Source of the DNA: an uncultured Prevotella sp.
GTDB taxonomy: Bacteria; Bacteroidota; Bacteroidia; Bacteroidales; Bacteroidaceae
DNA: 44,163 bases
Direction: 5' to 3'
Assembly: GCA_900316295.1 (NCBI GenBank)
Contig: ONCJ01000022.1
Span: 1-44,163, forward strand
Shown here: piece after piece, positions 14,338 through 23,547 of the stretch
Layout: the number at the start of each line of letters is the position of its first letter
How positions within the stretch are numbered: position 1 is the first letter of the stretch
Made by a program: the position numbers and the translations under genes
The notes under the pieces: model-generated
What the model was told of the DNA's origin: nothing
The model's input: only the letters and a program-made list of their open reading frames with translations
Database searches by the model: none

Positions 14338-16237
14338 CGATTTTGACTATCAGGATGAGCGTTTTGCTGACATCCAAATGCTAAGATATAGGGTGAAGGA
14401 TTTCGATTCGCTCACCCTGAGGAATAAACTTTTTGTATATTGTCTGACCCAAGCAACGTTGTTTGGAAGAGACATTACTTTTGATCAGTTTGGCGAATAC
14501 AATCTACGTATTCGCCACTTATTAGAATATGTGTACTCTAATTATGAGGGTAATCGTGATGATGCTAATTTTAGAGCCTTAGAGACGTATCTGAAGAGAG
14601 TTTGGTTCTCTAACGGAATCTATCATCACTATGGTGGCGATAAGTTTATACCAGAATTCAGTAGAGAATGGCTCTGCCAACAATGTGACACCCATGATAT
14701 TCAGGATTTGTTGCCAGTCATCTTTGATCCAGACTTTTTGCCAAAAAGAGTGAACAAGGCTGATGGATATGACTTGATCCAGACATCAGCATGTAACTAT
14801 TATAAAGGTGTAAGTCAGCAAGAAGTCGAAGACTTTTATGCAGAGAAAAAGTCAACCGAACCACATCAGCCCTCATGGGGCCTCAATTCCACTTTAGTAA
14901 AAGACGCTGAGGGTATTCGTGAGGATGTATGGAAAATAGGTGGTAAATACAGCGAGGCAATCACAAAGATTGTGTATTGGTTGAATAAAGCTCTGCAATA
15001 TGTTGAAAACGAGCAACAACACACGGTAATTTCTTTGTTGATCAAATACTATGAGACAGGTAATCTGGAAGTCTTTGATAAGTATTCAATTGAGTGGCTG
15101 AAGGAGCAGGATGGTCTTGTGGATTTCATTAATGGATTTATCGAGGTTTATGGTGACCCGTTAGGACTGAAAGGATCATGGGAGGGCATTGTTGAAATCA
15201 GAGATGTAGAGGCAACCAGGCGTACGGAGACAATCAGTCGCAATGCACAATGGTTTGAAGACAACAGTCCAGTCGACCAAAGATTTAAAAAGTCCAAAGT
15301 AAAGGGTGTCTCTGCCCATGTTGTGCAGGCTGCCATGCTTGGTGGCGATGAATATCCATCGACAGCTATTGGTATCAATCTTCCTAATGCAGACTGGATC
15401 AGGGCCGAATATGGGAGCAAGAGTGTCACTATCAGCAATCTCACCTTGGCGTATGACGAAGCAGCTAAGGGTAACGGTTTCAGAGAGGAATTTGTTATAG
15501 ATTTTGAAACTATTGAGATGCTGAATAGATGGAGTCCAATTTGCGATGACTTACATACCGATCTGCATGAATGTCTTGGACATGGTAGCGGCAAGTTGCT
15601 TGACGGCGTTGATCCAGATGCTCTGAAGGCATACGGCAATACTATCGAGGAAGCGCGTGCTGACCTATTCGGACTATATTATCTTGCGGATAAGAAAATG
15701 GTTGATTTAGGGCTTCTGCCTTCAGCAGAGGCCTATAAAGCCAACTACTATTCATACATGATGAATGGTCTGATGACGCAATTGGTACGTATCGAGTCTG
15801 GAAAACAGATTGAAGAGGCACACATGCGCAACAGAGCATTGATAGCAAGGTGGACTCTTGAGCATGCTGGAGGAGCGGTAGAACTCATTAAGAATAATGG
15901 TAAGACATACGTAAGAATCAACGACTATGCGGCTCTTAGAGGATGTTTTGCTCAGTTGCTTGCCGAGATACAGCGTATAAAAAGTGAGGGGGACTATGAG
16001 TCGGCAAAGAATATCGTCGAGAAGTATGCTGTCACCATTGACCCTATATTGCATACGGAGATCCTACAACGTTACAAAGCTCTCAATCTTGCTCCATACA
16101 AGGGTTTTATCAATCCCCGATTGTCGTTGGTGAAAGATAATGATGGTAACATAACGGATGTGAGCATCGACTATTCAGAGAGTTATGTTGAACAGATGAC
16201 AAGATATAGCATAGAGTATGGAACACTCATTGGATGA
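14309..16237 (+). CDS. Dipeptidyl peptidase III (M49 zinc metallopeptidase)
   Basis: Start chosen at ATG 14309, preceded by AAAGGAAC, giving 642 residues; the frame is open further upstream but that part overlaps the AraC-type gene. Zinc site: HECLGH at residues 420-425 (family HEXXGH) and EEARADLF with Glu447/448 supplying the third ligand (usual EECRAE). The enzyme removes dipeptides from the N-terminus of short peptides. Many Bacteroidota DPP III proteins carry an export signal; none is seen here (the N-terminus is MKRDLVIRNNDFDYQ), so a cytoplasmic role in peptide turnover is inferred. It overlaps the next gene by 20 bp. Confidence 0.93.
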   Translation: MKRDLVIRNNDFDYQDERFADIQMLRYRVKDFDSLTLRNKLFVYCLTQATLFGRDITFDQFGEYNLRIRHLLEYVYSNYEGNRDDANFRALETYLKRVWFSNGIYHHYGGDKFIPEFSREWLCQQCDTHDIQDLLPVIFDPDFLPKRVNKADGYDLIQTSACNYYKGVSQQEVEDFYAEKKSTEPHQPSWGLNSTLVKDAEGIREDVWKIGGKYSEAITKIVYWLNKALQYVENEQQHTVISLLIKYYETGNLEVFDKYSIEWLKEQDGLVDFINGFIEVYGDPLGLKGSWEGIVEIRDVEATRRTETISRNAQWFEDNSPVDQRFKKSKVKGVSAHVVQAAMLGGDEYPSTAIGINLPNADWIRAEYGSKSVTISNLTLAYDEAAKGNGFREEFVIDFETIEMLNRWSPICDDLHTDLHECLGHGSGKLLDGVDPDALKAYGNTIEEARADLFGLYYLADKKMVDLGLLPSAEAYKANYYSYMMNGLMTQLVRIESGKQIEEAHMRNRALIARWTLEHAGGAVELIKNNGKTYVRINDYAALRGCFAQLLAEIQRIKSEGDYESAKNIVEKYAVTIDPILHTEILQRYKALNLAPYKGFINPRLSLVKDNDGNITDVSIDYSESYVEQMTRYSIEYGTLIG

Positions 16238-16841
16238 CCAGATAAGAGAGATAAAGCATTCGTTCAGGTCGTATATGAATGGTGTCACAGCCCAGTCGAT
16301 GCGCGATAAGGGATTGTCGTATTTCGTCAACTGGGGTATCCAATTGCCGCATCTTACAGAAATGGCGAAGCAATATGGCAAGGACGAACGACTTGCCATC
16401 GCACTTTGGAAGGAAAATACACGTGAGTGTAAGATATTGGCAACAATGATAATGCCATCTGAGAAGATGCAAAAGGATATGGCAGAGCTATGGATGGAGC
16501 AGATGCCGTCGCAAGAAATTGCCGAGATAGCAGTATTCAACCTCTTCCAATATCTGTCAGATGCTCCTATTCTTGCCTTCCAATGGATAGCCCGTTCAGA
16601 ACCAATCTATCAGATAGCTGGATTTAATCTCATCGCACGCTTGTTTGTCAAGGGACAAGAACTGAGCGAGATGGGTATCAATGAGTACCTCGACCAGGCT
16701 GGAGTGGCTATAAGTGATAAGAATATTTCGATAAGAAAAGCAGCCCTGAATAGTCTTATTCGCTTTTCCAATCAGGGCTCAGAGTATGCCATGCTGGTCA
16801 GAAAAGCTCTGCCAGAAGTGTCAGATATGGTGGCAGAGTAG
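16218..16841 (+). CDS. HEAT-repeat DNA alkylation repair-like protein
   Basis: 207 residues, almost all alpha-helical repeats. The pattern matches the AlkD/AlkC-type DNA alkylation repair family: LPHLTEMAKQYGKDERLAIALWKENTRECKILATMIM resembles the first repeats, with the family's LWxxxxRE/ECK element. Members flip out or expose alkylated bases for excision. The catalytic Asp and Trp cluster of well-studied AlkD proteins cannot be confirmed by eye, so glycosylase activity is uncertain. It starts 20 bp inside the DPP III 3' end and is likely co-translated. Confidence 0.78.
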   Translation: MEHSLDDQIREIKHSFRSYMNGVTAQSMRDKGLSYFVNWGIQLPHLTEMAKQYGKDERLAIALWKENTRECKILATMIMPSEKMQKDMAELWMEQMPSQEIAEIAVFNLFQYLSDAPILAFQWIARSEPIYQIAGFNLIARLFVKGQELSEMGINEYLDQAGVAISDKNISIRKAALNSLIRFSNQGSEYAMLVRKALPEVSDMVAE

Positions 16842-16865
16842 GGCATTTAACGTTTTTTCTCTAAC

Positions 16866-16889
16866 TTTTCGGTGCGTATTTTCCGAAAA
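16866..16889. promoter_or_regulatory. Inverted repeat upstream of the fur-like promoter
   Basis: TTTTCGG (16866-16872) pairs with CCGAAAA (16883-16889). It could be a weak terminator of the preceding operon, or an operator for the regulator encoded next, since it ends 6 bp before the -7 box. Confidence 0.4.
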
Positions 16890-16894
16890 ATATG

Positions 16895-16902
16895 TACTTT
16901 TG
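16895..16902 (+). promoter_or_regulatory. Putative -7 box for the fur-purA-hisS operon
   Basis: TACTTTTG (TAnnTTTG), 24 bp before the GTG start at 16927. Confidence 0.5.
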
Positions 16903-16926
16903 TGCGAATTATAATCAGTAACAAAG

Positions 16927-17418
16927 GTGGCAAAAGAATTTGTCAAAAAGAAGGTGTGGGATATCCTGACTAACTATTTGGAGATAAATAGTTTGCGCAA
17001 AACTCCCGAGCGATATGCCATTCTGGATGCAGTTTACTCGATAGACGGGCACTTTACCATTGAGGAACTCAACGAACTGCTCGAATCGAGAAACTTTCCA
17101 GTATCGAGGGCTACATTGTATAATACGATGCGATTGTTCATCAAGCTACGCCTCATTACGAGGCATCGGTTTATCGGACAAACAAAGTACGAGTCGTGTT
17201 ATAACAATGAGGACCATATACATCAGGTGTGCACCATTTGCGGTAGCGTGTCGGAAGTACATTCCAAGGCTATAGCTGAGGCTATCGGTTCTACTCGACT
17301 GAAACGCTTCAATAAGGATGGTTTCACATTATATATATATGGTATCTGCTCAAAGTGCCAGGCAAAGCTTACGAGAAAGAAAAATTCAAAACATAACAGA
17401 AATACAACAAGCAAGTGA
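16927..17418 (+). CDS. Fur-family transcriptional regulator (Fur/PerR-like)
   Basis: 163 residues from a GTG start; no in-frame ATG suits the N-terminus. Winged helix: KTPERYAILDAVY, FTIEELNELL and PVSRATLYNTMRLF. The dimerisation domain has two structural-zinc pairs, Cys102-x2-Cys105 (CTICG) and Cys141-x2-Cys144 (CSKCQ), and the regulatory-metal residues around EDHIHQ. Iron, peroxide or zinc sensing cannot be separated from sequence; an operon that ends with rubrerythrin leans towards peroxide sensing. The stop TGA 17416-17418 overlaps the purA ATG by one base. Confidence 0.9.
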   Translation: MAKEFVKKKVWDILTNYLEINSLRKTPERYAILDAVYSIDGHFTIEELNELLESRNFPVSRATLYNTMRLFIKLRLITRHRFIGQTKYESCYNNEDHIHQVCTICGSVSEVHSKAIAEAIGSTRLKRFNKDGFTLYIYGICSKCQAKLTRKKNSKHNRNTTSK

Positions 17419-18695
17419 TGAACACAGGAAAAGTTGATGTTCTGCTGGGACTCCAGTGGGGCGACGAAGGTAAAGGTAAGGTTGTTGACGTGCTCACACC
17501 GCGTTATGACGTAATAGCTCGTTTTCAGGGAGGACCCAATGCTGGGCATACTCTCGAGTTTGAGGGACAGAAATATGTTCTCAGGAGCATTCCGTCGGGT
17601 ATCTTCCAGGGGGGCAAGGTAAACATTATTGGTAATGGAGTGGTCTTAGCTCCCGACCTTTTTATGTCTGAAGCAAAGGACTTGGAAAAAAGTGGTCATG
17701 ATCTGAAGACTCGATTACATATCTCAAAGAAAGCCCATCTTATCATGCCAACCCATCGTCTGCTCGACCGTGCATACGAAATTCAGAAAGGTAAGAATAA
17801 GGTGGGTACCACAGGCAAGGGCATTGGTCCTACATATACTGACAAGATAAGCCGTAATGGTCTGCGTGTCGGAGATATTCTTTCTGATTTCAGCTCAAAA
17901 TATGAAGCCCACAAACAGCGTCATCTCGACATGCTGAAGGCACTCGACTTTGACGATTTTGCTGGATTTGACGAGGTTGAAGCCAAGTGGATGGAGGGCA
18001 TTGAATACATGAAGCAGTTCCAGTTTGTTGATAGCGAGCATGAGATCAACCAGATACTACGCTCGGGTAAGAGCATCCTGTGCGAAGGTGCTCAGGGAAC
18101 CATGCTTGATGTAGACTTCGGAAGTTATCCGTTTGTCACCTCCTCCAATACCATTTGTGCCGGGGCATGTACGGGTCTGGGAATCGGTCCAAACAAGATA
18201 GGTGAGGTGTATGGTATCATGAAGGCCTATTGTACTCGTGTCGGTGCAGGTCCGTTCCCCACGGAGCTGTTCGATGAGACAGGCAAGACGATACGTGACC
18301 TTGGTCATGAGTATGGAGCAGTAACGGGTCGTGAGCGTCGTTGCGGTTGGATAGACCTCGTAGCTCTGCGATATGCCATTCAGGTGAATGGAGTCACTCA
18401 GCTTATTATGATGAAAAGCGATGTGCTCGACGGTTTCGATACCATCAAGGCATGTGTCGCATACAAGCAGAATGGCGTACAGATAGACCATTTCCCATAC
18501 GACATTGAGCATGGTATCGAGCCAGTCTATGTGGAGATGGATGGATGGAAGACCGATATGACTGGCTTTACCAGCGAAGAGCAGTTCCCGAAAGCCTTCA
18601 ACGACTATATTGCCTTCCTTGAGAAAGAGTTGGAGACACCTATCAGCATCATCTCTATCGGTCCAGATAGAGACCAGACTATTATCAGGAAATAA
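17418..18695 (+). CDS. purA: Adenylosuccinate synthetase
   Basis: 425 residues from ATG 17418 (a GTG at 17415 would only add Met). Joins IMP and aspartate with GTP to form adenylosuccinate, the first committed AMP step. Signatures: GLQWGDEGKGKVVD (P-loop), GGPNAGHTL, TGKGIGPTYTDK, EGAQGTMLDVDFG and TGRERRCGWID. Full length, all catalytic motifs present. Translationally coupled to the Fur-family gene upstream and 12 bp from hisS downstream. Confidence 0.96.
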   Translation: MNTGKVDVLLGLQWGDEGKGKVVDVLTPRYDVIARFQGGPNAGHTLEFEGQKYVLRSIPSGIFQGGKVNIIGNGVVLAPDLFMSEAKDLEKSGHDLKTRLHISKKAHLIMPTHRLLDRAYEIQKGKNKVGTTGKGIGPTYTDKISRNGLRVGDILSDFSSKYEAHKQRHLDMLKALDFDDFAGFDEVEAKWMEGIEYMKQFQFVDSEHEINQILRSGKSILCEGAQGTMLDVDFGSYPFVTSSNTICAGACTGLGIGPNKIGEVYGIMKAYCTRVGAGPFPTELFDETGKTIRDLGHEYGAVTGRERRCGWIDLVALRYAIQVNGVTQLIMMKSDVLDGFDTIKACVAYKQNGVQIDHFPYDIEHGIEPVYVEMDGWKTDMTGFTSEEQFPKAFNDYIAFLEKELETPISIISIGPDRDQTIIRK

Positions 18696-18707
18696 GCAGT
18701 TAGAGAT

Positions 18708-20069
18708 ATGGCAAACAAACCAAACATACCCAAGGGTACGCGCGACTTCTCCCCTGTAGAGATGGCGAAGCGCAACTACATCTTCGACACTATACGCGAA
18801 GTATATTCGCTTTATGGATTCCAGCAGATTGAGACACCTGCGATGGAAAGTCTGCAGACGCTTATGGGAAAGTATGGAGAAGAGGGAGACAAACTGCTTT
18901 TTAAGATTCTCAATTCAGGCGATTATTTGTCCAAGGTGTCAGACGAAGAGTTGACAGAACGTAACACTTTACGTCTGGCAGCCCGTCTTTGCGAGAAAGG
19001 ACTCAGATATGACCTTACTGTTCCCTTTGCACGTTATGTCGTGATGCATCGTGAAGAGTTGCAACTACCTTTTAAGCGTTATCAAGTACAACCAGTATGG
19101 CGTGCCGACCGTCCGCAAAAGGGTCGTTATCGTGAGTTCTATCAGTTTGATGGCGACGTGGTTGGATCAGACTCATTACTCAATGAGGTAGAGCTGATGC
19201 AGATTGTCGATACTGTATTCAGTCGCTTTGGTGTCAGGGTACAGATTAAGATCAACAATCGTAAGATTCTGACAGGTATTGCCGAGGTGATAGGTGCTGC
19301 TGACAAGATAGTCGACATAACGGTAGCCATCGACAAACTGGACAAGATAGGACTGGAGAACGTCAACGCCGAACTCAAGGCGGACGGACTTTCAGACGAC
19401 CAGATAGCCAAACTTCAGCCGATTATCACGCTGGAAGGTACCAACGAAGAGAAACTTTCTGTTATTCAGGGTGTACTCGCCGAGTCTGAGACAGGACAGA
19501 AGGGCGTCGAGGAGATACGCTTCATACTAGAAGCACTCGGTTCTTCTCTGAAAAACGAGATACAGCTCGACCTGACATTGGCACGTGGACTGAACTATTA
19601 TACTGGTGCCATCTTCGAGGTGAAAGCACTCGACGTACAGATAGGCAGTATCACTGGTGGTGGTCGCTACGACAATCTCACAGGTATCTTTGGTATGCCA
19701 GGTATCAGTGGTGTAGGTATATCTTTCGGAGTTGACCGCATCTTTGACGTGCTCAATGCGCTGGACCTTTATCCTAAAGATAGCGTCACGGGTACTCAGT
19801 TGCTCTTTATCAACTTCGGGCAGGCAGAGACTCAGTATAGTCTGCCAGTTGTGGCAAAGGCAAGACAAGCGGGAATACGTACCGAGATGTACCCCGATGC
19901 TGTGAAGATGAAGAAGCAGATGAGCTACGCCAATGCCAAGGCTGTACCCTTTGTGGCGCTTGCCGGAGAAAATGAGATGCAGCAGGGCAAGTTTACTCTG
20001 AAGAACATGACCACTGGAGAACAACAGCTTGTCACCCCAGATGAGCTGATCGCGGTAGTTAAGTCTTAA
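18708..20069 (+). CDS. hisS: Histidyl-tRNA synthetase
   Basis: 453 residues, class II aminoacyl-tRNA synthetase charging tRNA-His. Motif 1 is [16 protein letters not shown], motif 2 [20 protein letters not shown], the histidine-A motif is [17 protein letters not shown], and motif 3 is [12 protein letters not shown]. The C-terminal anticodon-binding domain follows from about 360 ([16 protein letters not shown], with [13 protein letters not shown]). Length is typical. It follows purA by 12 bp in the same operon. Confidence 0.96.
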   Translation: MANKPNIPKGTRDFSPVEMAKRNYIFDTIREVYSLYGFQQIETPAMESLQTLMGKYGEEGDKLLFKILNSGDYLSKVSDEELTERNTLRLAARLCEKGLRYDLTVPFARYVVMHREELQLPFKRYQVQPVWRADRPQKGRYREFYQFDGDVVGSDSLLNEVELMQIVDTVFSRFGVRVQIKINNRKILTGIAEVIGAADKIVDITVAIDKLDKIGLENVNAELKADGLSDDQIAKLQPIITLEGTNEEKLSVIQGVLAESETGQKGVEEIRFILEALGSSLKNEIQLDLTLARGLNYYTGAIFEVKALDVQIGSITGGGRYDNLTGIFGMPGISGVGISFGVDRIFDVLNALDLYPKDSVTGTQLLFINFGQAETQYSLPVVAKARQAGIRTEMYPDAVKMKKQMSYANAKAVPFVALAGENEMQQGKFTLKNMTTGEQQLVTPDELIAVVKS

Positions 20070-20102
20070 ACCATAACGTCGTAATTTCGTCAAAATATAG
20101 TT

Positions 20103-20918
20103 ATGAAGAAGTTGTTATTATCATTGATATGCGTTTTGGCTCTTTGTGCGTTTACTGACACAAAGCCTGTCAGGGTATTCATGGTGGGCGACTCTACAAT
20201 GGCAAACAAGGATACTACTGGTGGCAAGCAAGAGAGAGGATGGGGCATGGTGCTGTCTGAATATTTCAATGATGAGGTGGTGATAAGCAATCATGCGGTA
20301 AACGGACGCTCTACTAAAAGCTTTATTGATGAAGGCAGATGGCAGAAAGTTCTTGATGAATTGCAGCCAGGCGACTATGTCATCATACAGTTTGGCCATA
20401 ATGACGAAAAGAAGAACGACCCTAAACGATATACCGAGGTGGGCGGCTCTTTCGACAATAACCTGCGTCGCTATGTCAATGAGGCAAAGGCAAAGGGAGC
20501 CAATCCAATACTCCTGAACTGCGTGGCTCGCCGTAACTTTAGTGCTCCTACGGGCAAGGTGATCGACGACGAGGGGCTGCGCGACAAGGCTTTTGAAGGT
20601 GGCGACGACTTGAAAGGTGGTGGAGACACTCTCATAGACACCCACGGAGCCTATAGGGAAGTGCCTCGTGCCATTGCCAAGGAACTTGGAGTACCATTCA
20701 TTGATGCCAACAAAGTGACGTCAGACCTTGAGCAGGGACTTGGTGCCGAGGGCAGCAAGAAGTTGCACATGATATATTCACCAGGCGAATGTCCGGCATA
20801 TCCAAAGGGCAGACAGGACAACACACACTACAACCAGATAGGTGCTCGCATCGTAGCTGGGTTGTTAGCAATAGAAATCGGCAATCAGGTGCCCGCACTA
20901 AGAAGACACCTGAAATAA
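20103..20918 (+). CDS. Exported SGNH-hydrolase esterase (rhamnogalacturonan acetylesterase-like, CE12)
   Basis: 271 residues with an N-terminal signal peptide ([18 protein letters not shown]). SGNH blocks: GDSTMANKD with the Ser nucleophile, [12 protein letters not shown] with the Gly, [15 protein letters not shown] with the Asn, and [13 protein letters not shown] with the Asp/His pair. CE12 enzymes remove acetyl groups from pectin side chains in the periplasm or outside the cell, which would suit a gut plant-polysaccharide degrader. Substrate assignment is by family resemblance only. It is 33 bp after hisS and 17 bp before rubrerythrin. Confidence 0.9.
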   Translation: MKKLLLSLICVLALCAFTDTKPVRVFMVGDSTMANKDTTGGKQERGWGMVLSEYFNDEVVISNHAVNGRSTKSFIDEGRWQKVLDELQPGDYVIIQFGHNDEKKNDPKRYTEVGGSFDNNLRRYVNEAKAKGANPILLNCVARRNFSAPTGKVIDDEGLRDKAFEGGDDLKGGGDTLIDTHGAYREVPRAIAKELGVPFIDANKVTSDLEQGLGAEGSKKLHMIYSPGECPAYPKGRQDNTHYNQIGARIVAGLLAIEIGNQVPALRRHLK

Positions 20919-20935
20919 TACTAATACTAAACATT

Positions 20936-21490
20936 ATGAAGAAAAAGTTTATTTGTGCCGTTTGCGGCTACATCTATGAGGGAACAGAGGCTCCAGAGAA
21001 GTGCCCTATCTGTAAGGCTCCAGCAAGCAAGTTTACTGAGCTGAAGGAAGATGGCGACGTGACTTACGCTACCGTGCACAATCTCGGTGATGGCAAACTC
21101 CCGGGTGTTCCAGAGTCGATGATCAGCGACCTGCGCAACCATTTCAATGGAGAGTGTGGCGAAGTAGGTATGTATCTGGCTATGGCAAGACAAGCCGACC
21201 GCGAGGGATACCCCGAGATAGCTGAGGCTTTCAAGCGCTATGCATTCGAGGAAGCCGACCATGCCAGCCGCTTTGCAGAACTTCTCGGTGAATGTGTTTG
21301 GGACACTAAGACCAATCTGGAGAAGCGTGCCGCTGCTGAGGCAGGCGCATGCGAGGACAAGTTCCGCATCGCTAAGGAAGCAAAGGCGCAGGGATTTGAT
21401 GCCATCCACGACACCGTTCATGAGATGGCCAAGGACGAGGCTCGCCACGGAGCAGGCTTCGCCGGACTGCTGAAACGCTACTTCAAGTAA
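20936..21490 (+). CDS. rbr: Rubrerythrin with N-terminal rubredoxin domain (reverse type)
   Basis: Start at ATG 20936 ([16 protein letters not shown]), 184 residues; longer frames upstream run into the esterase gene. The rubredoxin domain comes first (Cys7, Cys10, Cys23, Cys26), followed by a four-helix ferritin-like domain with two ExxH motifs (EEADHASRF and DEARHGAGF) and matching upstream glutamates (ECGEVGMYL). This reverse order marks NADH-dependent peroxide-reducing rubrerythrins of anaerobes. Inferred role: cytoplasmic hydrogen peroxide and oxygen detoxification, possibly controlled by the Fur/PerR-type regulator at the head of the operon. Confidence 0.93.
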   Translation: MKKKFICAVCGYIYEGTEAPEKCPICKAPASKFTELKEDGDVTYATVHNLGDGKLPGVPESMISDLRNHFNGECGEVGMYLAMARQADREGYPEIAEAFKRYAFEEADHASRFAELLGECVWDTKTNLEKRAAAEAGACEDKFRIAKEAKAQGFDAIHDTVHEMAKDEARHGAGFAGLLKRYFK

Positions 21491-21497
21491 ATCATTT

Positions 21498-21656
21498 GGG
21501 CCGTTTCGTAGAGTAATATGTACGTTGTTATAATGCAATATCTACCTAATGGAAAAGTAATATACCATATATTACCTACCAATATATCATATATTACCGA
21601 GTAATATATCATATATTACTTACCAATATATAATATATTACTTTTCGAAACGGCCC
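21498..21656. repeat. 11-bp inverted repeat bracketing an AT-rich repeat block
   Basis: GGGCCGTTTCG at 21498-21508 is the exact reverse complement of CGAAACGGCCC at 21646-21656. The left arm begins 7 bp after the rubrerythrin stop and the right arm ends 28 bp before the glucosaminidase ATG. Everything between is AT-rich and non-coding. It could fold into one large cruciform or act as a terminator-like structure; small mobile repeats (MITE-like) also have this design. Confidence 0.75.
21557..21644. repeat. Tandem array of four 22-bp quasi-palindromic units
   Basis: Units begin at 21557, 21579, 21601 and 21623, exactly 22 bp apart. Each is a 19-bp block close to GTAATATATCATATATTAC followed by a 3-bp linker (CTA, CGA, TTA, TTT). 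The first and third units are near-perfect palindromes; the second and fourth start CCAATATAT. Spacing of two helical turns suggests either iteron-like protein binding or a repeat-derived hairpin. Confidence 0.85.
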
Positions 21657-21684
21657 GAATTTAATCATCAACTCAACTGAATGT

Positions 21685-22641
21685 ATGGATAACACGATGG
21701 GAATGAACAGAAGATTGGCAGTATTATTGCTATTCATGATTGTTTTGTCGCAAAACATTATTGCACAAAACGCTAAATGGAATTCCCGTTATCAGTCATA
21801 CATCGACCAATACAAAGGTATTGCCATAAGGGAAATGCTCAAATATGGCATTCCCGCCAGCATCACAATGGCGCAAGCCATACTGGAGAGTGGGGCAGGG
21901 CAGAGCGACCTGGCACGTAAGGGCAACAACCATTTCGGAATAAAATGTCACGGATGGGAGGGGCGCACCATGAATCACGATGACGACCTTAACGGAGAAT
22001 GCTTCCGCGTCTACGACGATCCGCTGGAGAGCTTTGAGGACCACAGTCTCTTTCTTGTTAAGCGTTCGCACTACAAGCCGCTATTCTCTCTTGACAGAAC
22101 TGACTATAAGGGGTGGGCGCATGGACTGAAAAAATGCGGATATGCCACGAGTCCTACGTATGCCAAGCGATTGATAGAAATCATCGAACTGTACAATCTG
22201 GACGACCTCGACGAGGCAAAAGAAACGGTAGAGAGCAGGAAACAGAAGGTAAATAGTCATATATCTGACGTTAATACTGGTGCTGTCGTCGGTGGAATGC
22301 ATAGGATTTATGCATGGAACAAGAACCTATATGTTGTCGCTCGAACTGGCGACACATTCAAGTCAATAGGTGAAGAGGTAGGTATCAGTTATAAGAAACT
22401 GGCAAAATATAACGAACGCCACCACAAAGAAGTGCTGAATAACGGCGACATCATATACCTGCGCAAGAAGCAATCAAAGGCAGATAAGAGCTTCAAGGGA
22501 AAGATGCACATCGTCAGACAGGGCGAGAGCATGTATTCCATAGCCCAGAAATATGGCATCCGACTGAAGAGTCTGTACGAGAAGAATCATCTTCAACCAG
22601 ACTATCAACTGACAGCAGGTGACAGGTTGAAGGTATATTAG
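21685..22641 (+). CDS. Exported glucosaminidase (GH73-like) with two LysM domains
   Basis: 318 residues; signal peptide LAVLLLFMIVLSQNIIAQ preceded by a short basic stretch (ATG 21685, or internal ATGs at 21697 and 21703). The catalytic domain at about 30-175 is glucosaminidase-like: SITMAQAILESGAGQSDLA with Glu68 as likely acid, NNHFGIKCHGW, and FEDHSLFL. LysM modules follow at about 215-260 (VARTGDTFKSIGEEVGI) and 270-318 (VRQGESMYSIAQKYGI). It probably cuts glycan strands of peptidoglycan in the periplasm, in growth or cell separation. Its 3' end overlaps the convergent glycosyltransferase gene by 4 bp. Confidence 0.92.
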   Translation: MDNTMGMNRRLAVLLLFMIVLSQNIIAQNAKWNSRYQSYIDQYKGIAIREMLKYGIPASITMAQAILESGAGQSDLARKGNNHFGIKCHGWEGRTMNHDDDLNGECFRVYDDPLESFEDHSLFLVKRSHYKPLFSLDRTDYKGWAHGLKKCGYATSPTYAKRLIEIIELYNLDDLDEAKETVESRKQKVNSHISDVNTGAVVGGMHRIYAWNKNLYVVARTGDTFKSIGEEVGISYKKLAKYNERHHKEVLNNGDIIYLRKKQSKADKSFKGKMHIVRQGESMYSIAQKYGIRLKSLYEKNHLQPDYQLTAGDRLKVY

Positions 22642-23507
22642 GCAATCTTGAATATTTTGTATAAGCGTAACTGCCACAAAGATGCCCCATTCTTGTGGCA
22701 GAGGTTTTTGCGTAATATGGGAATGATACATTTTCCGATAGCTCTTACGAAGCCAGCTATATGCGCCTTCTCCATTCGTTCTTTCATTGCAAGTAGACGG
22801 GAATAGCCCGACAATTCTTGCCTGAATTGCAACAATGTGGCAATGGCTTCATCGGTCTTTCTTATAAATTCGGCATTACTCTCGAATGTAGCAAAGCCTG
22901 TGGGGTTGTCTATGTGTACTATTTCTATACCAGCATCTTGTAGTTGCTTGCCGTAGAGCACATCTTCATATCCATATTTCGTAAACCTTTCGTCAAGCGG
23001 ATGAGCAGTCATAATAGCCTTTTCTATCATGTAGTTGCTGGTGTGGAAGTCCTTATATGGTACCTTCTTTCTGTATTCCACCGTGTGATATTTCTCACAA
23101 GCCTTTTCGTATCTGTATCTCAGACTGTCGTCTTTGCCAGCAACGACGTATCCTCCATAGACTACCGGTGCGTCACTTGTGAGATATTTCTTCACAAAGT
23201 CATTCCTGACGATAGTCATATCAGAGTCTATATATAATAATGTGTCGTGTTGAGCCTGACTTGCCAGGAAGTTTCTTATAGCCGCCCTGCCGCAGTTTTG
23301 CTTTCTTTCTATGAATTTACAACCGTCAATATTGCCAATCTCCCTGTTCTTCCTTAGTACTTCTTCATCATAGCTCCCATCGTCAGCTACAATAATCTCC
23401 CATCGTATATCGTTGCCCATCGAATGCAATTGTGCAGCAAGTACTCTGACCAACTCAGTACATTGGTCATTGTATGTGGGAATCAATATTGAAAGATTAT
23501 TACGCAT
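22638..23507 (-). CDS. Family 2 glycosyltransferase
   Basis: 289 residues. GT-A fold features: LSILIPTYND at the N-terminus, IIVADDGSYDEEVL (nucleotide-sugar binding), KQNCGRAAIRNFLA, the DxD metal site in LLYIDSDMTIV, and FTKYGYEDVLYGKQL, a galactosyltransferase-like acceptor/ED motif. No membrane segment is evident. Likely adds a sugar to a surface polysaccharide or glycolipid; donor and acceptor unknown. It stands alone, convergent with the glucosaminidase and divergent from the zinc-ribbon gene. Confidence 0.9.
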   Translation of the reverse strand: MRNNLSILIPTYNDQCTELVRVLAAQLHSMGNDIRWEIIVADDGSYDEEVLRKNREIGNIDGCKFIERKQNCGRAAIRNFLASQAQHDTLLYIDSDMTIVRNDFVKKYLTSDAPVVYGGYVVAGKDDSLRYRYEKACEKYHTVEYRKKVPYKDFHTSNYMIEKAIMTAHPLDERFTKYGYEDVLYGKQLQDAGIEIVHIDNPTGFATFESNAEFIRKTDEAIATLLQFRQELSGYSRLLAMKERMEKAHIAGFVRAIGKCIIPILRKNLCHKNGASLWQLRLYKIFKIA

Positions 23508-23535
23508 AGGGTATGATCAATTAAGAAATATTTTG

Positions 23536-23543
23536 TACTTTTG
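23536..23543 (+). promoter_or_regulatory. Putative -7 box immediately before the zinc-ribbon gene
   Basis: TACTTTTG ends only 4 bp before the ATG at 23548. If this is the promoter, transcription would begin at or very near the A of the start codon. Confidence 0.45.
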
Positions 23544-23547
23544 CACC

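Noticed and set aside
20789-20935. Extended N-terminus for rubrerythrin
   Set aside because: It would overlap the esterase coding region and add 49 residues with no family match; the rubredoxin domain starts right at the ATG at 20936.
21557-21644. CRISPR array
   Set aside because: The units are directly adjacent with 3-bp linkers and no variable spacers, and no cas genes are present.
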